A stretch of DNA of 64,000 nt. It comes from Branchiostoma belcheri. Lineage: Eukaryota; Chordata; Leptocardii; Amphioxiformes; Branchiostomatidae. Made by a program: the position numbers and the translations under genes. The notes beneath the pieces were generated by a model. That model searched no databases and was not told where the DNA came from. It saw nothing but the letters and a program-made list of their open reading frames with translations. Each line of letters starts with the position of its first letter. Position 1 is the stretch's first letter. Positions 35,001 through 48,411 of the stretch are shown piece by piece. The DNA lies in contig NW_017803824.1 in NCBI RefSeq assembly GCF_001625305.1, forward strand, positions 2,506,960 to 2,570,959. Direction: 5' to 3'.

Positions 35001-35137
35001 TAAGAAGACGCAACACATTTCGTCTTGGATGAGATAGCGTTCAAGCCGTGAGACACTATGTTTTGTAAATGGAGCACAAAATAAACAAGGAAGACAACAA
35101 CAAACTATGACGAAGAGCACTGCAGGATCCAGCTCAC
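32001..35137. other. Probable intron of the Shroom-like gene, possible exon inside
   Basis: On the minus strand this lies downstream of the second PDZ exon. Two phase-compatible candidate exons (33866-34016 and 32678-32721) are discussed elsewhere; neither is secure. A 200-codon open frame at 33433-34035 (-) overlaps one of them in another frame, has no recognisable domain, and a frame of this length is not rare by chance in 64 kb. Confidence 0.45.
33866..34016 (-). CDS. Candidate third exon of the Shroom-like gene
   Basis: A TGCAGTCAG acceptor precedes 34016 and ACAG|GTGTGG follows 33866. The 151-bp segment (1+150) continues the split AG|N arginine codon of the previous exon with no stop and ends on a codon boundary. 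It reads QLLSERETNLCTKSSYIK, then GDSWHLNFRRAGSAF. Vertebrate Shrooms carry a conserved 'RPHSWH' shortly after the PDZ; the SWH here is a loose echo, farther from the PDZ than expected. If not spliced at 33866, the frame meets a stop about 15 codons on. GC content is above that of its surroundings. Weakly supported; it may be chance. Confidence 0.3.
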
Positions 35138-35292
35138 CTCTTGACCTGCAGGTTAAGCGTTTTGGAGGCGCTCTTCACCAGTTGTACGGCGTGGAGTCGT
35201 GTGTTGCAGTACGTCTTGTTGATGTACAGGACCTCGTCTCCAACCTTCAGTCTCTTCTGTCCGCCTACGTCTGCTTTCCCCCCAGCTTCAAT
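35138..35292 (-). CDS. Shroom-like gene, exon 2 (C-terminal two thirds of PDZ)
   Basis: A TTTGACTTCAG acceptor precedes 35292 and AG|GTGAGC is the donor after 35138. The 155 bp start on a codon boundary and leave two bases. The product runs from IEAGGKADVGG through LKVGDEVLYINKTY to LVKSASKTLNLQVKR. GDE followed by a hydrophobic-I-N segment is the PDZ beta3/beta4 region; the closing LVKxxxKTLxLxVKR is the last helix and strand, closest to Shroom2/3/4 PDZ domains from family knowledge. Relative to vertebrate Shrooms there is a two-residue insertion around ADVGGQKR. It joins the exon at 58106-58204 in phase across about 22.8 kb. Confidence 0.88.
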
Positions 35293-38200
35293 CTGAAGTC
35301 AAACAGAGAAACATGAAATTGTTAGACAAATACAGAAGCACAGCATGGAATTGTTGGACAAATACTAATAAAGGACTGTGATGATTTTTATTAATGACCA
35401 CACCAAGTTGATTTCGCTTTGTGTCATATCAAGTCAATGACTTGGTAGTTCTTCGTAGTCGAAGATGACTGTTAGCGTCCTCGTTCAAGGGGGAGGGGGG
35501 TCCTCATGTGGCTTCTGAGTCCAAAGCTGAAATGAAAAATCACCAAGAAAAAATTGTCCAAGGGGAAAGTCTGCTCTTTGGCACACAGTTTCAGGGAGCA
35601 GATTCAAGTTACACTCAGTTTTTATCTTTACTTCTTCACTGTCAAAGAACCCGGGACAGAAATTTGTGTGGCCTAATGACAGCGAAGCCTCATACATACC
35701 TGTACATCTTACATACAGTATGATTTTAACAGCAAGAAATTCAGTTACTTACTAGTAGACTGGGCACATTCTGGCTCTTTTCCAAAAACAGGAACAGAGC
35801 AATACTGTATCCATCGCACCTTAGACAGGTGTGAACTATAGCCAGGTAAGAATCCCAGACAGGTACAAGCCACTTACAGACAACCACACCTCTGTAACCA
35901 TACCTGTCAACAGTGGCCACTCATCCAACCCAAGTACTTCGGACACACGGACGCAACAATAGCAACTTTTCATATCCAGGTTATCAAAATAGATAACCCT
36001 CTCAGCCACACCTCTAGGATGACAACCTGTCTCTATTTTTAGGATGATGACCTGAGAGACTGTCGACAGCTTGCTGAAGAGCGTAAAATACAATCAACTG
36101 TAGCAATTTTCCATTATAGAAAATTACCTGTTTAGATAGCAATTTTTGTAAGCTTATATACCAGATTACCAGAGAATAGATAGCCATTAGCTACTCACCT
36201 TTTGGATGAAAATCTGTCTCTACTTAAGGCAGAAGGCTCTGAGTGTGCTAAAAAGCCAACAGACTTACCACGAAACACTACGGAGGAGTTTCCTGTGCCT
36301 AAATTTAGCTGTTTGGCTAGTAATATTTCTGTATCTAAAATTAGATGCTTAGCAAAACTGTTTTTGGTTTGCAGGTGGATTGGCTTTACCAGGATGTTAG
36401 TCACAAACTGTTGCCCTCCCACCTTCCCTACCGTAAACAAAAACATCAACAGACACTGTGACTAGGCTAAACTTGGAATGACGTAGGTGTAGAAGAAAAA
36501 AAACATGTGACAAAAGTAAATTCCCTATGACGTGTGTAGAGTGTTCAAAACTTCCTTGTCTATTGTTTGATGTTTATAAATACACTGTGTGTCACTTCTA
36601 AAAGAAACTGAAAGAGTGCTTTGTCATGCCCAATACTACTTCATATGCAAAGCACTGAACACCTGAAAATGTATTTCTGGGCTTTCCTTGCCTTTCTTGT
36701 TAGAATTTGCCCATGAAAAATTTAAGCATACACTAGCAATCAGTCATGCATAATATCACCCCTGGACCCTTGCATTGTTGGGGATTTTGTCTGAGCTACT
36801 GTTAATGTAAAGAGCATTACGAACTTTGTAAGTTTTTTATCCTCACTACGTGTAACTATGAACAACTTCTTGTTTTTCGACCAATACCAAGTTGAAAGTT
36901 ATTCGAAAAATTTCTGTTTGAGGTAGATAATTAAAAGCAAACATTGCACAACCGAAATGCATGAGTGGCCACCTTCGTTAATAGTCCATAATACCTGCTA
37001 CTCGGTGGGAAATTACCATGGCAACAAGGCAAACATTTACACAGGTATGAGTCCACCTGTGCAGTCTGCATTCCTGGCATACCATCCCGCAAACAGGCTT
37101 AACACCCGCCCCGTAAACCTGTCACTCACAGCCGCTTTTCCCACCGCGGGGACTGGACTTTGATCGACACCGGACAAGAGAAAACGGCAAATTGATTCGC
37201 GACCGTTCGTACGTTGTTCTTTTTTTAGACGTCGGTTAAAGCTTACATAATGCGCATTCCTCGTGATCTGTGTGTGGAAGCTTAGGACATTGATTTCAGA
37301 GCACAAAGTTAGGGGGGGTGTAAGTTTCCCAAACTCATACATTTTTTTCTGACCACTGCACTTTCCAACAAAAGTTGGCTGTTTGGAAAAATACAGTAGT
37401 ACACGTAAGTAGTAGTAGTGAGTACGGTAGTAAGTAAGAGAATGTGAAATCCTTGCCCAAACATCTGCTTAGAAATTTGAAAGAAGAGAAGAGTCATGAG
37501 AATAAAAGAATGTTACTTCCTTCTCCTTAGAGAAAGTGACTTTTGGACGATCACTTCCTTAATAAGGGGTCAGGAGAAGGTCACCTGGTTCATTACCACC
37601 TGGAAGAACATGTGGCTACAAGGTGTACATCATCGACTGTTGCTCCGCTGCAAGTTTACTTTTTCTTAGGCACTAATAGATTTGATGACAACAAATCCTC
37701 ATTTTCGATAATCTACCTCAAATTACTGATAATGTAAAGTCATAAAAAGTTTTAACACAAAAGTTGATGCAGAAATCTAAATATTTTTAACCAAACCGTA
37801 CGTGTAAGAGTATTTTAGCAGCAGTGTTTTGTCTTGCAAGGGAGATCTCTTGGACTCTAACAATATCTTATCAATATTTGCTATTACTTATCACTAACCA
37901 GACAAGCTAACCCGCCAACAGATACATGCCAATACGTCAAGTATTCCATTTTGATAACAATCAATTAGTTAAGTCACTGGCTATGTTTATTTGGCCATCT
38001 GGGCTTCCAAACATTTATCCCCACACGCAAAGTAGAGTCTTAGTCCGATAACCTTCCCATGCCCTCTGGCTGACTTTTGACCTGCCAAATGACCGAAGCA
38101 TGACACTTAATGTATTTTTTACTCGACTGTTCAACCACTTCAAGAAAGGGTTTGGAATTGCCTTGGTTTCCATGGAAACGACAGTTATGAAGCACAAAGT

Positions 38201-41200
38201 ACTGTAGGACATGGGTCACAAGAGACCACTTTCAAAACCTGTCCGTCACGTACGTTAAACAACGTCAAAACTACATATGCCTGCAAAGTAGTTTACAACA
38301 CTATCAAGAAGTCCTGATAAAATACCAGTCTAGCATTGAGAACTTAATTATGATAAGTTTATATGCCTTCTTATTTTGTGGCGTCTCTTGGTCATTTCAC
38401 AGTTGTTGACATGGGAACATCCAAGAAATAAAATCTTATTATAAAAATTCTGTGTACGGGCATGCTTTGGTACTTGTGTATTAATTTATTATGACAATTA
38501 CAAATATGATATGCACAAAAAAATCAAGAGATATGTTATAATATGTAAGACTTCCTTCTTTTGAGAACAATTTTTTTCAAGATTTAACTTGCTTACTTTT
38601 GAATATTATTCAGACCTTTTTATTACTACTACTAGTTATAAAATGTTTCAAGCATAATCATTTTGAATTAAAGTGAGGAGTACCATAAGTTCCTGACCTC
38701 CAACTGACCTTCCAATGACCTAGGGATTAATGAAGACCCCACACCACAGATGCACCATCATAAATTATCCTTCTCCTCAACAATGGCAGATAACAACTGT
38801 CATTACAAATGATGATGACAGGCTAGCAGAGAGAAGTGGCTGTCAGATTGATGGTTACGTATCTGCTAATGACGTTTCATTCATCCACTGCCATTAAAAA
38901 GCTGTACTGGGTTAAATGATCTAATGATAAATGACACTAAGGGTTCTACATGATTTTACACAAAGTTATGCAGTTTTTTTCTCATCTGCCAGTGACAGGG
39001 GTGAAAGTGATTTCACATTTCATTGATAGCCAATCTCCAAGCAGAGGTATGGCTTTAGCTTGATGTGTTATAAGTACCTTGCTTTTTACCTGTATTCCTC
39101 ACACCTGCAAGACATGCTTGAGGTGTGGCTCTCCTGAAGCACTAGACTATTGGTAGACGATATCCTGTCATACACATTTACTCACACTGTCCGGTTTATC
39201 GTCTGTTGTGCCACATGTTTCGAGACAGGGAATCGTACTAGAGTATGCACATTGAAATTCGGTTCGAGCAAAGTAAGATGTCAGATGACAGCACATTTAC
39301 CTATAGTCTAATCAATACCTGGGAGAAGGGAGACGGCTTGAAACACTCGGTTCCTTACCCAACTTGACACACCAACTGTATGTCGATAAGTCGCATTATG
39401 GCATGCCAACAGTTTACAGGTTATGCTAACGATACAGATTTGAGAATTCCTTTCGTACCTCACACAAAGACACGCGATGACACTGCCTGTCAGCCATTCC
39501 CTGCGTCTGCCGCCATGTCCTCTGACTACCCAACTGACTTTCTCATCTCCCAACCTCAAACAAACAACGAAAGTATTGTTGGCATTCTAAACCTGCGGAC
39601 CAGAACATCCAGCAAACACCCAGGGTATCAAAGAACAAAGGCAACTGTTGACAAAGCTTCCTGGGCGAAATTTTGCATTATTTGAGCTCACTTTCCCCAG
39701 GTTGTGTCAGCACCTGACCATCACACCTGACTAGTCATCTGTCCGTCATCCCTGCTGACCCACAGATGACCTTCAAAACAGAAGAATCCTGCCCGAAGGT
39801 CACAATAACAGGTAACTACCGGCTACACGATACCTGAGTGAAGGGGTTCAAGTGAAGTTGTACATGACATTGGAATCCTGTCCGAGTTGTCCTAAAGTTC
39901 AAAGGGCAATTACTGGCAAAATAGAGGATTGCCAACTAAGTTAGAATAGTAAACCACATTATAAATTACCATGTACCTTTTTTTTTCAAAAGTTAGCCTG
40001 GAGAACTCTTAAGGTATCTTGGCAGTCCTTCACTAAACTACCACGAAGAAGAGGAAGACTGAAGAAGGTATAAGAATCATGTAAACATACACTGTACATT
40101 GATTATCTGATATACAAGTATGAAAGTTCATGTGACTGGTCACCTTATCAGGACAGGGCCTTCCTTAATGTTTACTCAAATATTAGACAAACAAATGTTA
40201 GTCAGATGTCCTGACCTTGACTCTACCACACAAAACATCCGCAAGGGACCTGGCTTGTACAACTGAGATAGGAACATGAGTGGAGCTAGACCAAGGCAAC
40301 TGTTTGGTTTTCTGTCATACAAGGGAAACTAGAAACTGTCCTTTGAAGAACTCCAATCGTCCACACATCGGTAAATTGAGTCTTCAATAAAAAATATTGA
40401 AATAAAAACTTACTGTGTAAGAAGTTCTGCAAGATTTTACATAGATGAAACTCATTCTTCCTATCTACCCTAGTTCTGCACCGTCTGAATAGAAGCCAGA
40501 CCAAACATGTCTGAACATCAGGCAGTTGGGACAAAAACATTCTGAAGTGGTCGGCATTCGATGAGGGTGTCCATGGCAACAGATCCCAAATCAAAGTTCA
40601 ACCAAGGACATAATGTCCTTGCTTCAACCCACCTCTGTATTGCCTCTCTATGTTGCATGTAACAACCTCAACCCCTTCATGACCCCCATGTAACTTTTCA
40701 AAACAGTTGACATTGGCAGACTTTTTTCGACCATGACTCACATTTTCGTTACAATTTTTGTGGCATTCTTTTCTAGGAAGAGTTTTGACACATTTCCTGA
40801 TTCCAGTTTCTGTCAGGCCACCCACATGATCCCACCTCTTCCTTCCTCCTGCTATTGCCATGGTAACGGGACACACACACCACAACATGCGGGATATGTC
40901 AGGACAGTCATGAGTGTAAAGGTCAGAGAAGGATGGCCTGGTGTGCACTTGATGGGGTCGTCATACAGAATTGCGTACCTAGAAATTTTCCTTTTTCTCT
41001 CCCTGCTATGGAAGAGTCAACTTGAAAATCTTTTACATAAACACTGAATAAAACGTACATGTACATATACATGTTCTACAAATCCAAATAACTTGTACTG
41101 AAACCAAGTCCAAAGAAGTGTAAAAATTGGTGATAAGTGGGGACTTCAGCCTAAAATGCCTTCTATGTACACAAGAGAAAAGTAAATCAAAAGTCCCCAG

Positions 41201-44200
41201 GGAAAGGGTGACCTCATCTCAGAGCTGTCAGGATAATGTCTCGTCCATCACAGCTGACATCTCGAACTACCCTCTCCCTACTCCTGAACAAAGGGAGTTA
41301 AAAATAACCACCTGTGAACAAAGACTTTGGTAAAAGTGGTTATCTGTCTAACTGAAACACTGTGCATTAACTTGAGGATGGAAAAACTTAACGTTGAGAG
41401 AGTTATGATCATGGATTTAATGATAGTGCCTTATGGAACACTTATACTGCTGGGAACTATTTCATTTCCAAGCAGTTAAGAAAAATCAATAAAGAGTTGA
41501 TTTCACACTTATTTTTTAACATATGGTGTCAGATTGCCTGATATAATATCATAATGTTGGTGAATTTTTTTATTAAAAAATTTGAATTGTGAAAGTTGCA
41601 ATAAATATCATAAGGCCATGTAAACTGAGTAACTGAGCATGGCATTTTTTCTAAACGTACAAAAAAATCATCCTTTGGCATGTCTCTGTACAATCAAACA
41701 TAAAGCTAGTCCAAAGTCCTGATTTAATGAAGGCCACTGTGCTCTAAACTGTATTTCTCTGGATCCCTTTTGTCTATTGTGATAAATGGGTTCATTATAG
41801 ACTAATTCTTTATTCAGCAGTGCTCTGTGTACAAATATTGTCTTCCCAACCTTTGAATCACCAAGGTGTTTTCCACACAGATGAAAACAGAACAGGTTCG
41901 AATGACCTTGCTAAGTGACAGCAAACAGAACAGCAGCCACAGGTGGCTGTCATTTGATTCAACCTTTCGCCAAGTATTGAATTTCATAATTTCTCCTTCA
42001 TGTGCTGTGCTACTGAGAAGTGTGTAAGACTCTTTTTCTATTTTAGCTGGCACTTTTCAACTCTTTCCATGCTGTATGTTATTTTATTGATCAAAATTTG
42101 CATGAGCTGTAGCATTAGGAAGGTCCTCAGAGTCAGAATGCACACTTGTGGCTCACAGCGTCAAACAACAGCAAAATGGGGACCCCTAGCAGATAAAGGT
42201 GGTATTGCAGCAAAGACGTTTGGTCACTTTCCAGCAAGACAAGCTTTATTTTGGTGCAGATGAACATGGACCGAACACAGAAATAGACATTTTGTTTGCT
42301 CCAAGTCCAACAACAAAGTTAAAATATTCTCCATATGAGATTGAAACTGCCAATGCTGCTTCAATCTTCAAAGGAACTGCCTGCCAAATACTGCTGGTAC
42401 AATGTATGCGGTCCTCCTTATCAAAATTTCAAATGTTACTTCTGGTATCCAATTCTGCTTGCTTAGTTTTATGCGAACGCCAACCAAAACAAGCGATATG
42501 GATTTTCAAACAATGTTCCAGATAAAAAGGTGAGAAAACAGATATCTCCATGGTTCATGTTTGAAGTAGGTGGAGGAGGTGGCAGGGTTTGTTTTTCTTT
42601 CCTTTCTGAGGCTCAACCCACATGTTCAGGGTCACCTGCAGGTTAGGTTGTCTTGGCTCAGGTGAGGGTTTGAAATGTCTTTTAGATTGGATTGATAACA
42701 GTCTTTAAGACAATGTACCAGGCTGCACTACAGATCCTGAATTCTCATAGTCCATGTGTAGTTGTGTGCATATGTATGTGTCAATGTAAGTGTGAGCATA
42801 TGTGTAAGTGAATAAATATGTTTTGATGCAAAAATTTGTTCAGTATCCAAAGGAATACCAGTAAATCTTACATCAATCATTTTCAGTATTATAAGAATAT
42901 AAGGTGTAACTTAAAAGTTTCCTCTACTCAACTATTATGACAGACAAGTTTTTAGCAGACTGTCCTGGCCTCGAGGCTAACGGTCATTAGAATCAATGAC
43001 CTTGGGGAAGCAGTTTGGCAGCCTCAGCTGCTAATCAGTTGAACCAACAAAATAAAATACAGAGCAGAGCCCTGTTCTGACCAGTGTCAGGGAGCTGCTG
43101 ACTGAGGCACATGTAAACTCTCCTTGTGTCCAGCGGGTGGCAGAGTCAACACTGGGGGGATGTGGACTGCCGACAGCATGTTTACTCCTGCCTGATAACA
43201 GGGAATGAGGCTGTGGTAGACTGCCTTATCTCTGCGGCAGACTACTTGCTGTAGTTGTCAAAATTTTTCTGGTAGTTCCACTTGGCCAAAGTGTTTGTTG
43301 GCTGGGCACAAGTGCAAGTCAGTCTGGTGCTTGGCAGGCACTTGAAAGGGCCGAGATATGCCAGTCATTTGGGATTTTGTTTGCTCACATAACCAGTAAA
43401 CCGACTTAAGTATAACACAGTGACACTACATCCTGGTTAAGACCAGACTGATAGGGTTGATCCACTCACATGCAGGGAAGGACCTCACTCTGGTTGTGCT
43501 GTTTTTTTTAACATGCTCAAGGTGTGCATTTGTGAATTTTATGAGGAAATTGGTGCTTTAAGTGCCTTTCCAAAGGGCATATCTTTGAGGACTGGTAGGG
43601 ATACTGAGTGTCTAATAATCCAATCAAATATGACACAAAGTTACAAGGGATATGTAACTGATGAATACAAAGATCCGTTCAAATACAAAGCTTTCTCGAA
43701 AGTTTTTTAGATTTTCAAGATGCTAAGTGTCTTCTTTGCATAGACCAGTGAGCTATTGCCTACTGTAGTATTTTCCTTTACAAATTCTACCTGTTGATAA
43801 ACTCCACTCTTTCAACTTTTGCTCGGGCAGTCCCAGCTGAAAACCCCCCTCTCAGATTTCATATTGTCTCGCCCCAGCGGCATTCCTGGCATTCTGGAGC
43901 GCCCAGGTGAGACCACATGATAGCCTTTGATCTCAATTAATCATATCCCGCACACCTGGTTTGAACCCTCCATTGTACATTGTCTGATCCAAACTGACAA
44001 ATGGGGGATCACATGTCTGAGCTTTCGGATATGTAAGGGATTTCCAGTACATTTTTGCAACAATATTGTGCACACATGGCAGAAAAATTGGTAACAGTAT
44101 ATGTAATATAAAAAAAATGTGACTGCTGTAAAAATACAGATACTTGGAATCTACAATAGAGGAGCTATCATATGACTGACTTTTTATTTTCTTGGGCCCA

Positions 44201-45125
44201 CGCACTAATGCAGTAACACGTGTAAAAACAGAAGAGCAGGCCACTAATATAACTCAGATTTTTGTGCTTATCAATACCTTAACATCAGCAAAAGTATGTT
44301 TGAACCAAAGTATGTCAGATCTGAACCAAGCCATTTCTAATAATAGAATGTCAGTGGAGAAAAATCTGCAACCTGCAAGCAAGAACTGTTATCATCAAAA
44401 TCCAGAAATCTGCATTTTATATGTACAAGCCCAAATGTCCAAGGCTGGGGGCAAATTCTGCAATAGGATGTCTTGTAATCTGCAATCTGCAATTGTCATG
44501 CAAGCTGCAAGAGGGATTGCTCTGTTTTGAATTGGAGAATCCTTTTGGTTCCCAAAATGTTCCTAAGGCCTTGACATTCATGTAAAAAAGTTCCTTCATA
44601 CTGTAGCTTTGTGAGTCATTCTGTTTACAGTGACTATGACAAAGGCAATGACCTCTTTAAATGGAAGCTGTCTGATAATAAATACATACTTAATGGTGCA
44701 TATCCATCTCAAACATGACGTCAACCACCAAGTGTGCTTAAGGTTAAGTAGACCCCACCTTGAGCACATCGAAGGACCCACCACACTTAATTTATAAGGG
44801 TAAGGGTTTGCTGATACATTTTCTGTCCTTACATCTATGCTTCAAGATATGCATGGATCAGGGATTGATCCCAAAATGAGGGACAGAGGCCCTCTTATCA
44901 TCAGAGACTTCCTGTCTCCAGGCATTACCTGAGGACAGGTATGTTGTGTATCATTTAACACAGGTGTGTCAGGCAGGGTGGAAATACTGGGGTGGTTTGG
45001 ATCACTTCCAAAAAAGTATGATAGAAAAACTGAAGAATGAAAATGACAGGATATGAGTTTCTTAACACTGTACCGGTAGTATCAAGGACACTGACAGTCA
45101 TCTTCGACTACAAAGCCAAGCATTG

Positions 45126-45362
45126 TTGTTGCTATGTTATCTGTCTATATATTTTCACCAAAAATTTATGCTCTAATTTTTGGTGGAAACATCCGAAGAC
45201 GTATTGGTGCTACCTCAAATTTCTACCTCCTGTTTTGTTGCTATGTCAGCTGTCTAATATCTTCACAAAAAAAATTGATGCTCTAATTTTTGTCAAACAT
45301 CTGAAGACATATTGTGCAATCTCAAATTTCTACCTCCTGCATCTCAAATTTCTACCTCCTGC
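45126..45362. repeat. 109-bp tandem duplication with a nested 22-bp duplication
   Basis: Two diverged units start TTGTTGCTATG at 45126 and 45235 and share ATGCTCTAATTTTTG and CTCAAATTTCTACCTCCTG. The last 22 bases, ATCTCAAATTTCTACCTCCT + GC, are repeated exactly at 45319-45340 and 45341-45362. Confidence 0.9.
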
Positions 45363-48092
45363 AGACAGAGTGGACCTGTCCATTGAGGTCACATGACCTT
45401 GTGCCCCAGAGGTTCATGGTCCATTAGAAGTAAGTAGAGGGGAGGAGAAGAGGTCTGTTTGGGAGTTGGTCTTCTCAAAACACAAGGATTAACTAGGTAA
45501 AGATGGTACTCAGCTCCAACACAATGCTACAGGGAAAGGAAAACATATTTGCTGAAAGCAAATTTGATATGCCTTGCAAGCAACTTTAGGCTTTTCTCAG
45601 ATAACTTGATACATGTATATTTGTCCTCTACTAAAAGAAGTAATAAATCGTGATATACCCTGGAATACATGTTCTGAGCTATGCACATCAAAGTTCTGAT
45701 AATATAGGAGTTTTCTAATCATATTCTTAAAGTCCAAATTCTACACTGAAAGTTGAAGTCTTTTTATGCTCATTGAAACAGGCACATCATTACAACACTC
45801 CATTGGAATGCCTCAACAGACTAGTCTGACAGGAAGAAAGTTCACCTGATTTACAGGAGACCACAAGAATTCTCACCTAACACATCTCCCTGTGTACACT
45901 GTACACACATTAATCAGTTTGTACCCAGGAACGACCGTCAGAGCGCAGGATGCTCCGCGGACCGTGAGGTGACTCATGATGACTTCATATTCCATCTTGC
46001 TTGTTTCAACGCGCTTGCTAAATGTAGCTTTAGAGGAATGCGACATTGACTGATGATTATTGGTAAAACTACGTATGTGTGTCTGTCTGTTCCTGTGAGG
46101 ATGGGTGGGTGAAGTCTGCAAACTCTGATAGCCTTGTCCTTCATTGCATGACCTGGCACACCTACATGTAAGCCTCGCCAACTCTACATATTGTTTTATG
46201 CAATAATATATAGGACTGCCTCCCAGTCAAAGAGGCCCCTACTCCTTAGAAATTACAGGATTTCTTGTGTAACAAAGTTGATTTTGGCAATGACACTATC
46301 TGGTGGCTAAGCCTTAAAAGTCTAAGGAAAATGTTCTGCCTAGGATATCAGATTTCTCAGATCTTAAGAGCTAGGGGTCAAAGATGAAGTTATCAAATTT
46401 CACTTTCCTTCTCATATCACTTTTATAAGTAGGGTGGATATACAAGTGTACATGTACATGTACAGGTACAGTGGTCATTTAAACGTAATATGTAGGGACC
46501 ATTTCATGCAACAGGACTCAAGCTTTCATTTATTGTTACTTCGAGGTTCTTTGTCATTTTTGTTTGTTTGTTTCATGAAAGAACTATTTGCTAAGATTGT
46601 AAGGAAGATAGTTAATGGGTTCAAGCCTCTTTTGAAAGCTTTGTCTCTCAAATAACATACTCGTGCACCCCCTCTCTCAGTCCCTGCCTCTGTTTTGGTT
46701 CTGCCTTGGTGACAAGCTATGCCCCTTCTGCTTGTTCAAGTTTTCCCCGTCTTTCCAGAGCCACTCAGGGATAGGTCTTTCACATTCCTGTCCAGAAACG
46801 GCACAATACAAGTACTGACAGACGCTGCCAATACCTCCATGCCTTCAGTCAATGCCAGCCTTACTCTTGTGTTCTATAACTCAAGCAGGACAGCTTCCCC
46901 AAACACGGGTGTCCCTGCACCATACATTTGTACAGTATCCAACACGTACGATTCAGCGGTTTGCGTACAGTTGCTAAACATGCTGATTCTCCAGAAGTTT
47001 GAAAGCATTTTATGGTTCCAAAGAATGTCTAGAGGGAACTTTATTTCAAAGCCACTGCCAAGTTGGTATTTGTAACAAAGCATTGCTGTTATGGAACTAC
47101 TGAGTTATCCCCTTAAGTCACAGCCATAAGCCATTGATTTGACACTAGTGTTCGGACTATAAACATCAGGTAATGTTGCATAAACAATTGCACATATTGA
47201 ATCAAGTGAGACAAAACATATGAAAACATGTTTCTGCCAACTGTATGTAAAGCTAGTTCAGGTTAACTGATGATGATGAGTAGGTAACAGATGCTTTGGA
47301 ATTCAGACTAGACAAGCAAAGACGGAACAAATCTTTTTACTGTTCTCTTTCATCCCTCTTCACATCTGCTTGAATATAACCACCTGCAAGACTGTTTCAA
47401 CTAGGTAATAACCTACTTCAAAGGATTGGCTGTTTGCCAATATTATAACCATCAGGGTCTCTTTAAATGCACAAAAACATAGCAAGTCTAGAGGGGTTAT
47501 AGGATCATAATCAAATAGCTGTAATTGTATAGAGCAAAATTAATTAGTGTCTGCTATAAAAGTACTACAATAAATGTAATAAAGAATACTTTACTTTGAT
47601 CACAAAACCAGGTAATTATAAAGTCGTTTATTCTCTTTAGCAACCAAGAAGTATGAAGTTTCTACCTCTGGTCTAATCATGATCATAGTCCAGTATATAA
47701 TCATAATGGACAGGCTAATATTGGACTGAACATAGTCATGCCACTGCCACATAGCCACAATACATCAGTAATATATATAGCAACATCATAGAGATTATTG
47801 TACAGATTGTATGCGAGGTAACATAATGCATCATTTTCCAGTTTTTCTTTGACATGTTGGAATCTACAATCACTTCAAAAGTGTTAGAGGTGGAAACTCT
47901 GGAATCGTTTACCCAAGTATACGTCTATACTATAGCAGGGTATTTCCATTCCCAGACTACTGACATACACTTGTGTATGCATATACTGGGACTGGGCACA
48001 TCTCACACTTAGTTCAGTATTTTTCTCCTCAAGAAAGGACAAGTATCACACACTTCATTCACTACCACCCCCTCCCATCCCCAACAGGGAGT

Positions 48093-48411
48093 CAGGGCTC
48101 GAAATTCATTTTTGGGAATAGACGCACTGGGGCACCCAAACTAAAAATAATGGGTACACAAAAAATGTCCTGGGTTCACCATATAAGATAAAATAAGTAG
48201 AATGTCAGCAAAATCTAATTTTGTTTCATTTCTGAGCACTTTAAAAAGGATTTTATTTATTTTTTGACACTTAGATGTTAAGAATATGCTGTATATCATT
48301 ATTAATGCACATTTGACATCTTTACATATAGCACCCGCAGAAGAAAATTGGGCACACAGCTCCAAATTTGGATGCACTAAGGTGCACATGCACCCAGTAT
48401 TTCGAGCCCTG
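48093..48411. mobile_element. MITE-like element, hAT-type ends (copy 2)
   Basis: CAGGGCTCGAAAT at 48093 is mirrored by ATTTCGAGCCCTG ending at 48411, a perfect 13-bp inverted end of the kind found in hAT transposons. The interior matches the element at 13322-13680 in the same orientation at both sides (GGGAATAG near the left; GTGCACATGCACCCAGTAT near the right). A clear 8-bp target duplication could not be seen. About 319 bp, non-coding. Confidence 0.75.

Noticed and set aside
36195-36449. 84-codon minus-strand frame ending at AAAAG|GTGAGT inside the large intron
   Set aside because: Phase incompatible with the PDZ exon at 35292 and no domain; a chance donor.
45873-46181. 102-codon frame starting MARLT with a donor-like GTGAGA at its end, considered as an alternative first exon
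   Set aside because: It ends in a phase that does not match the second PDZ exon and lacks the PDZ binding loop.
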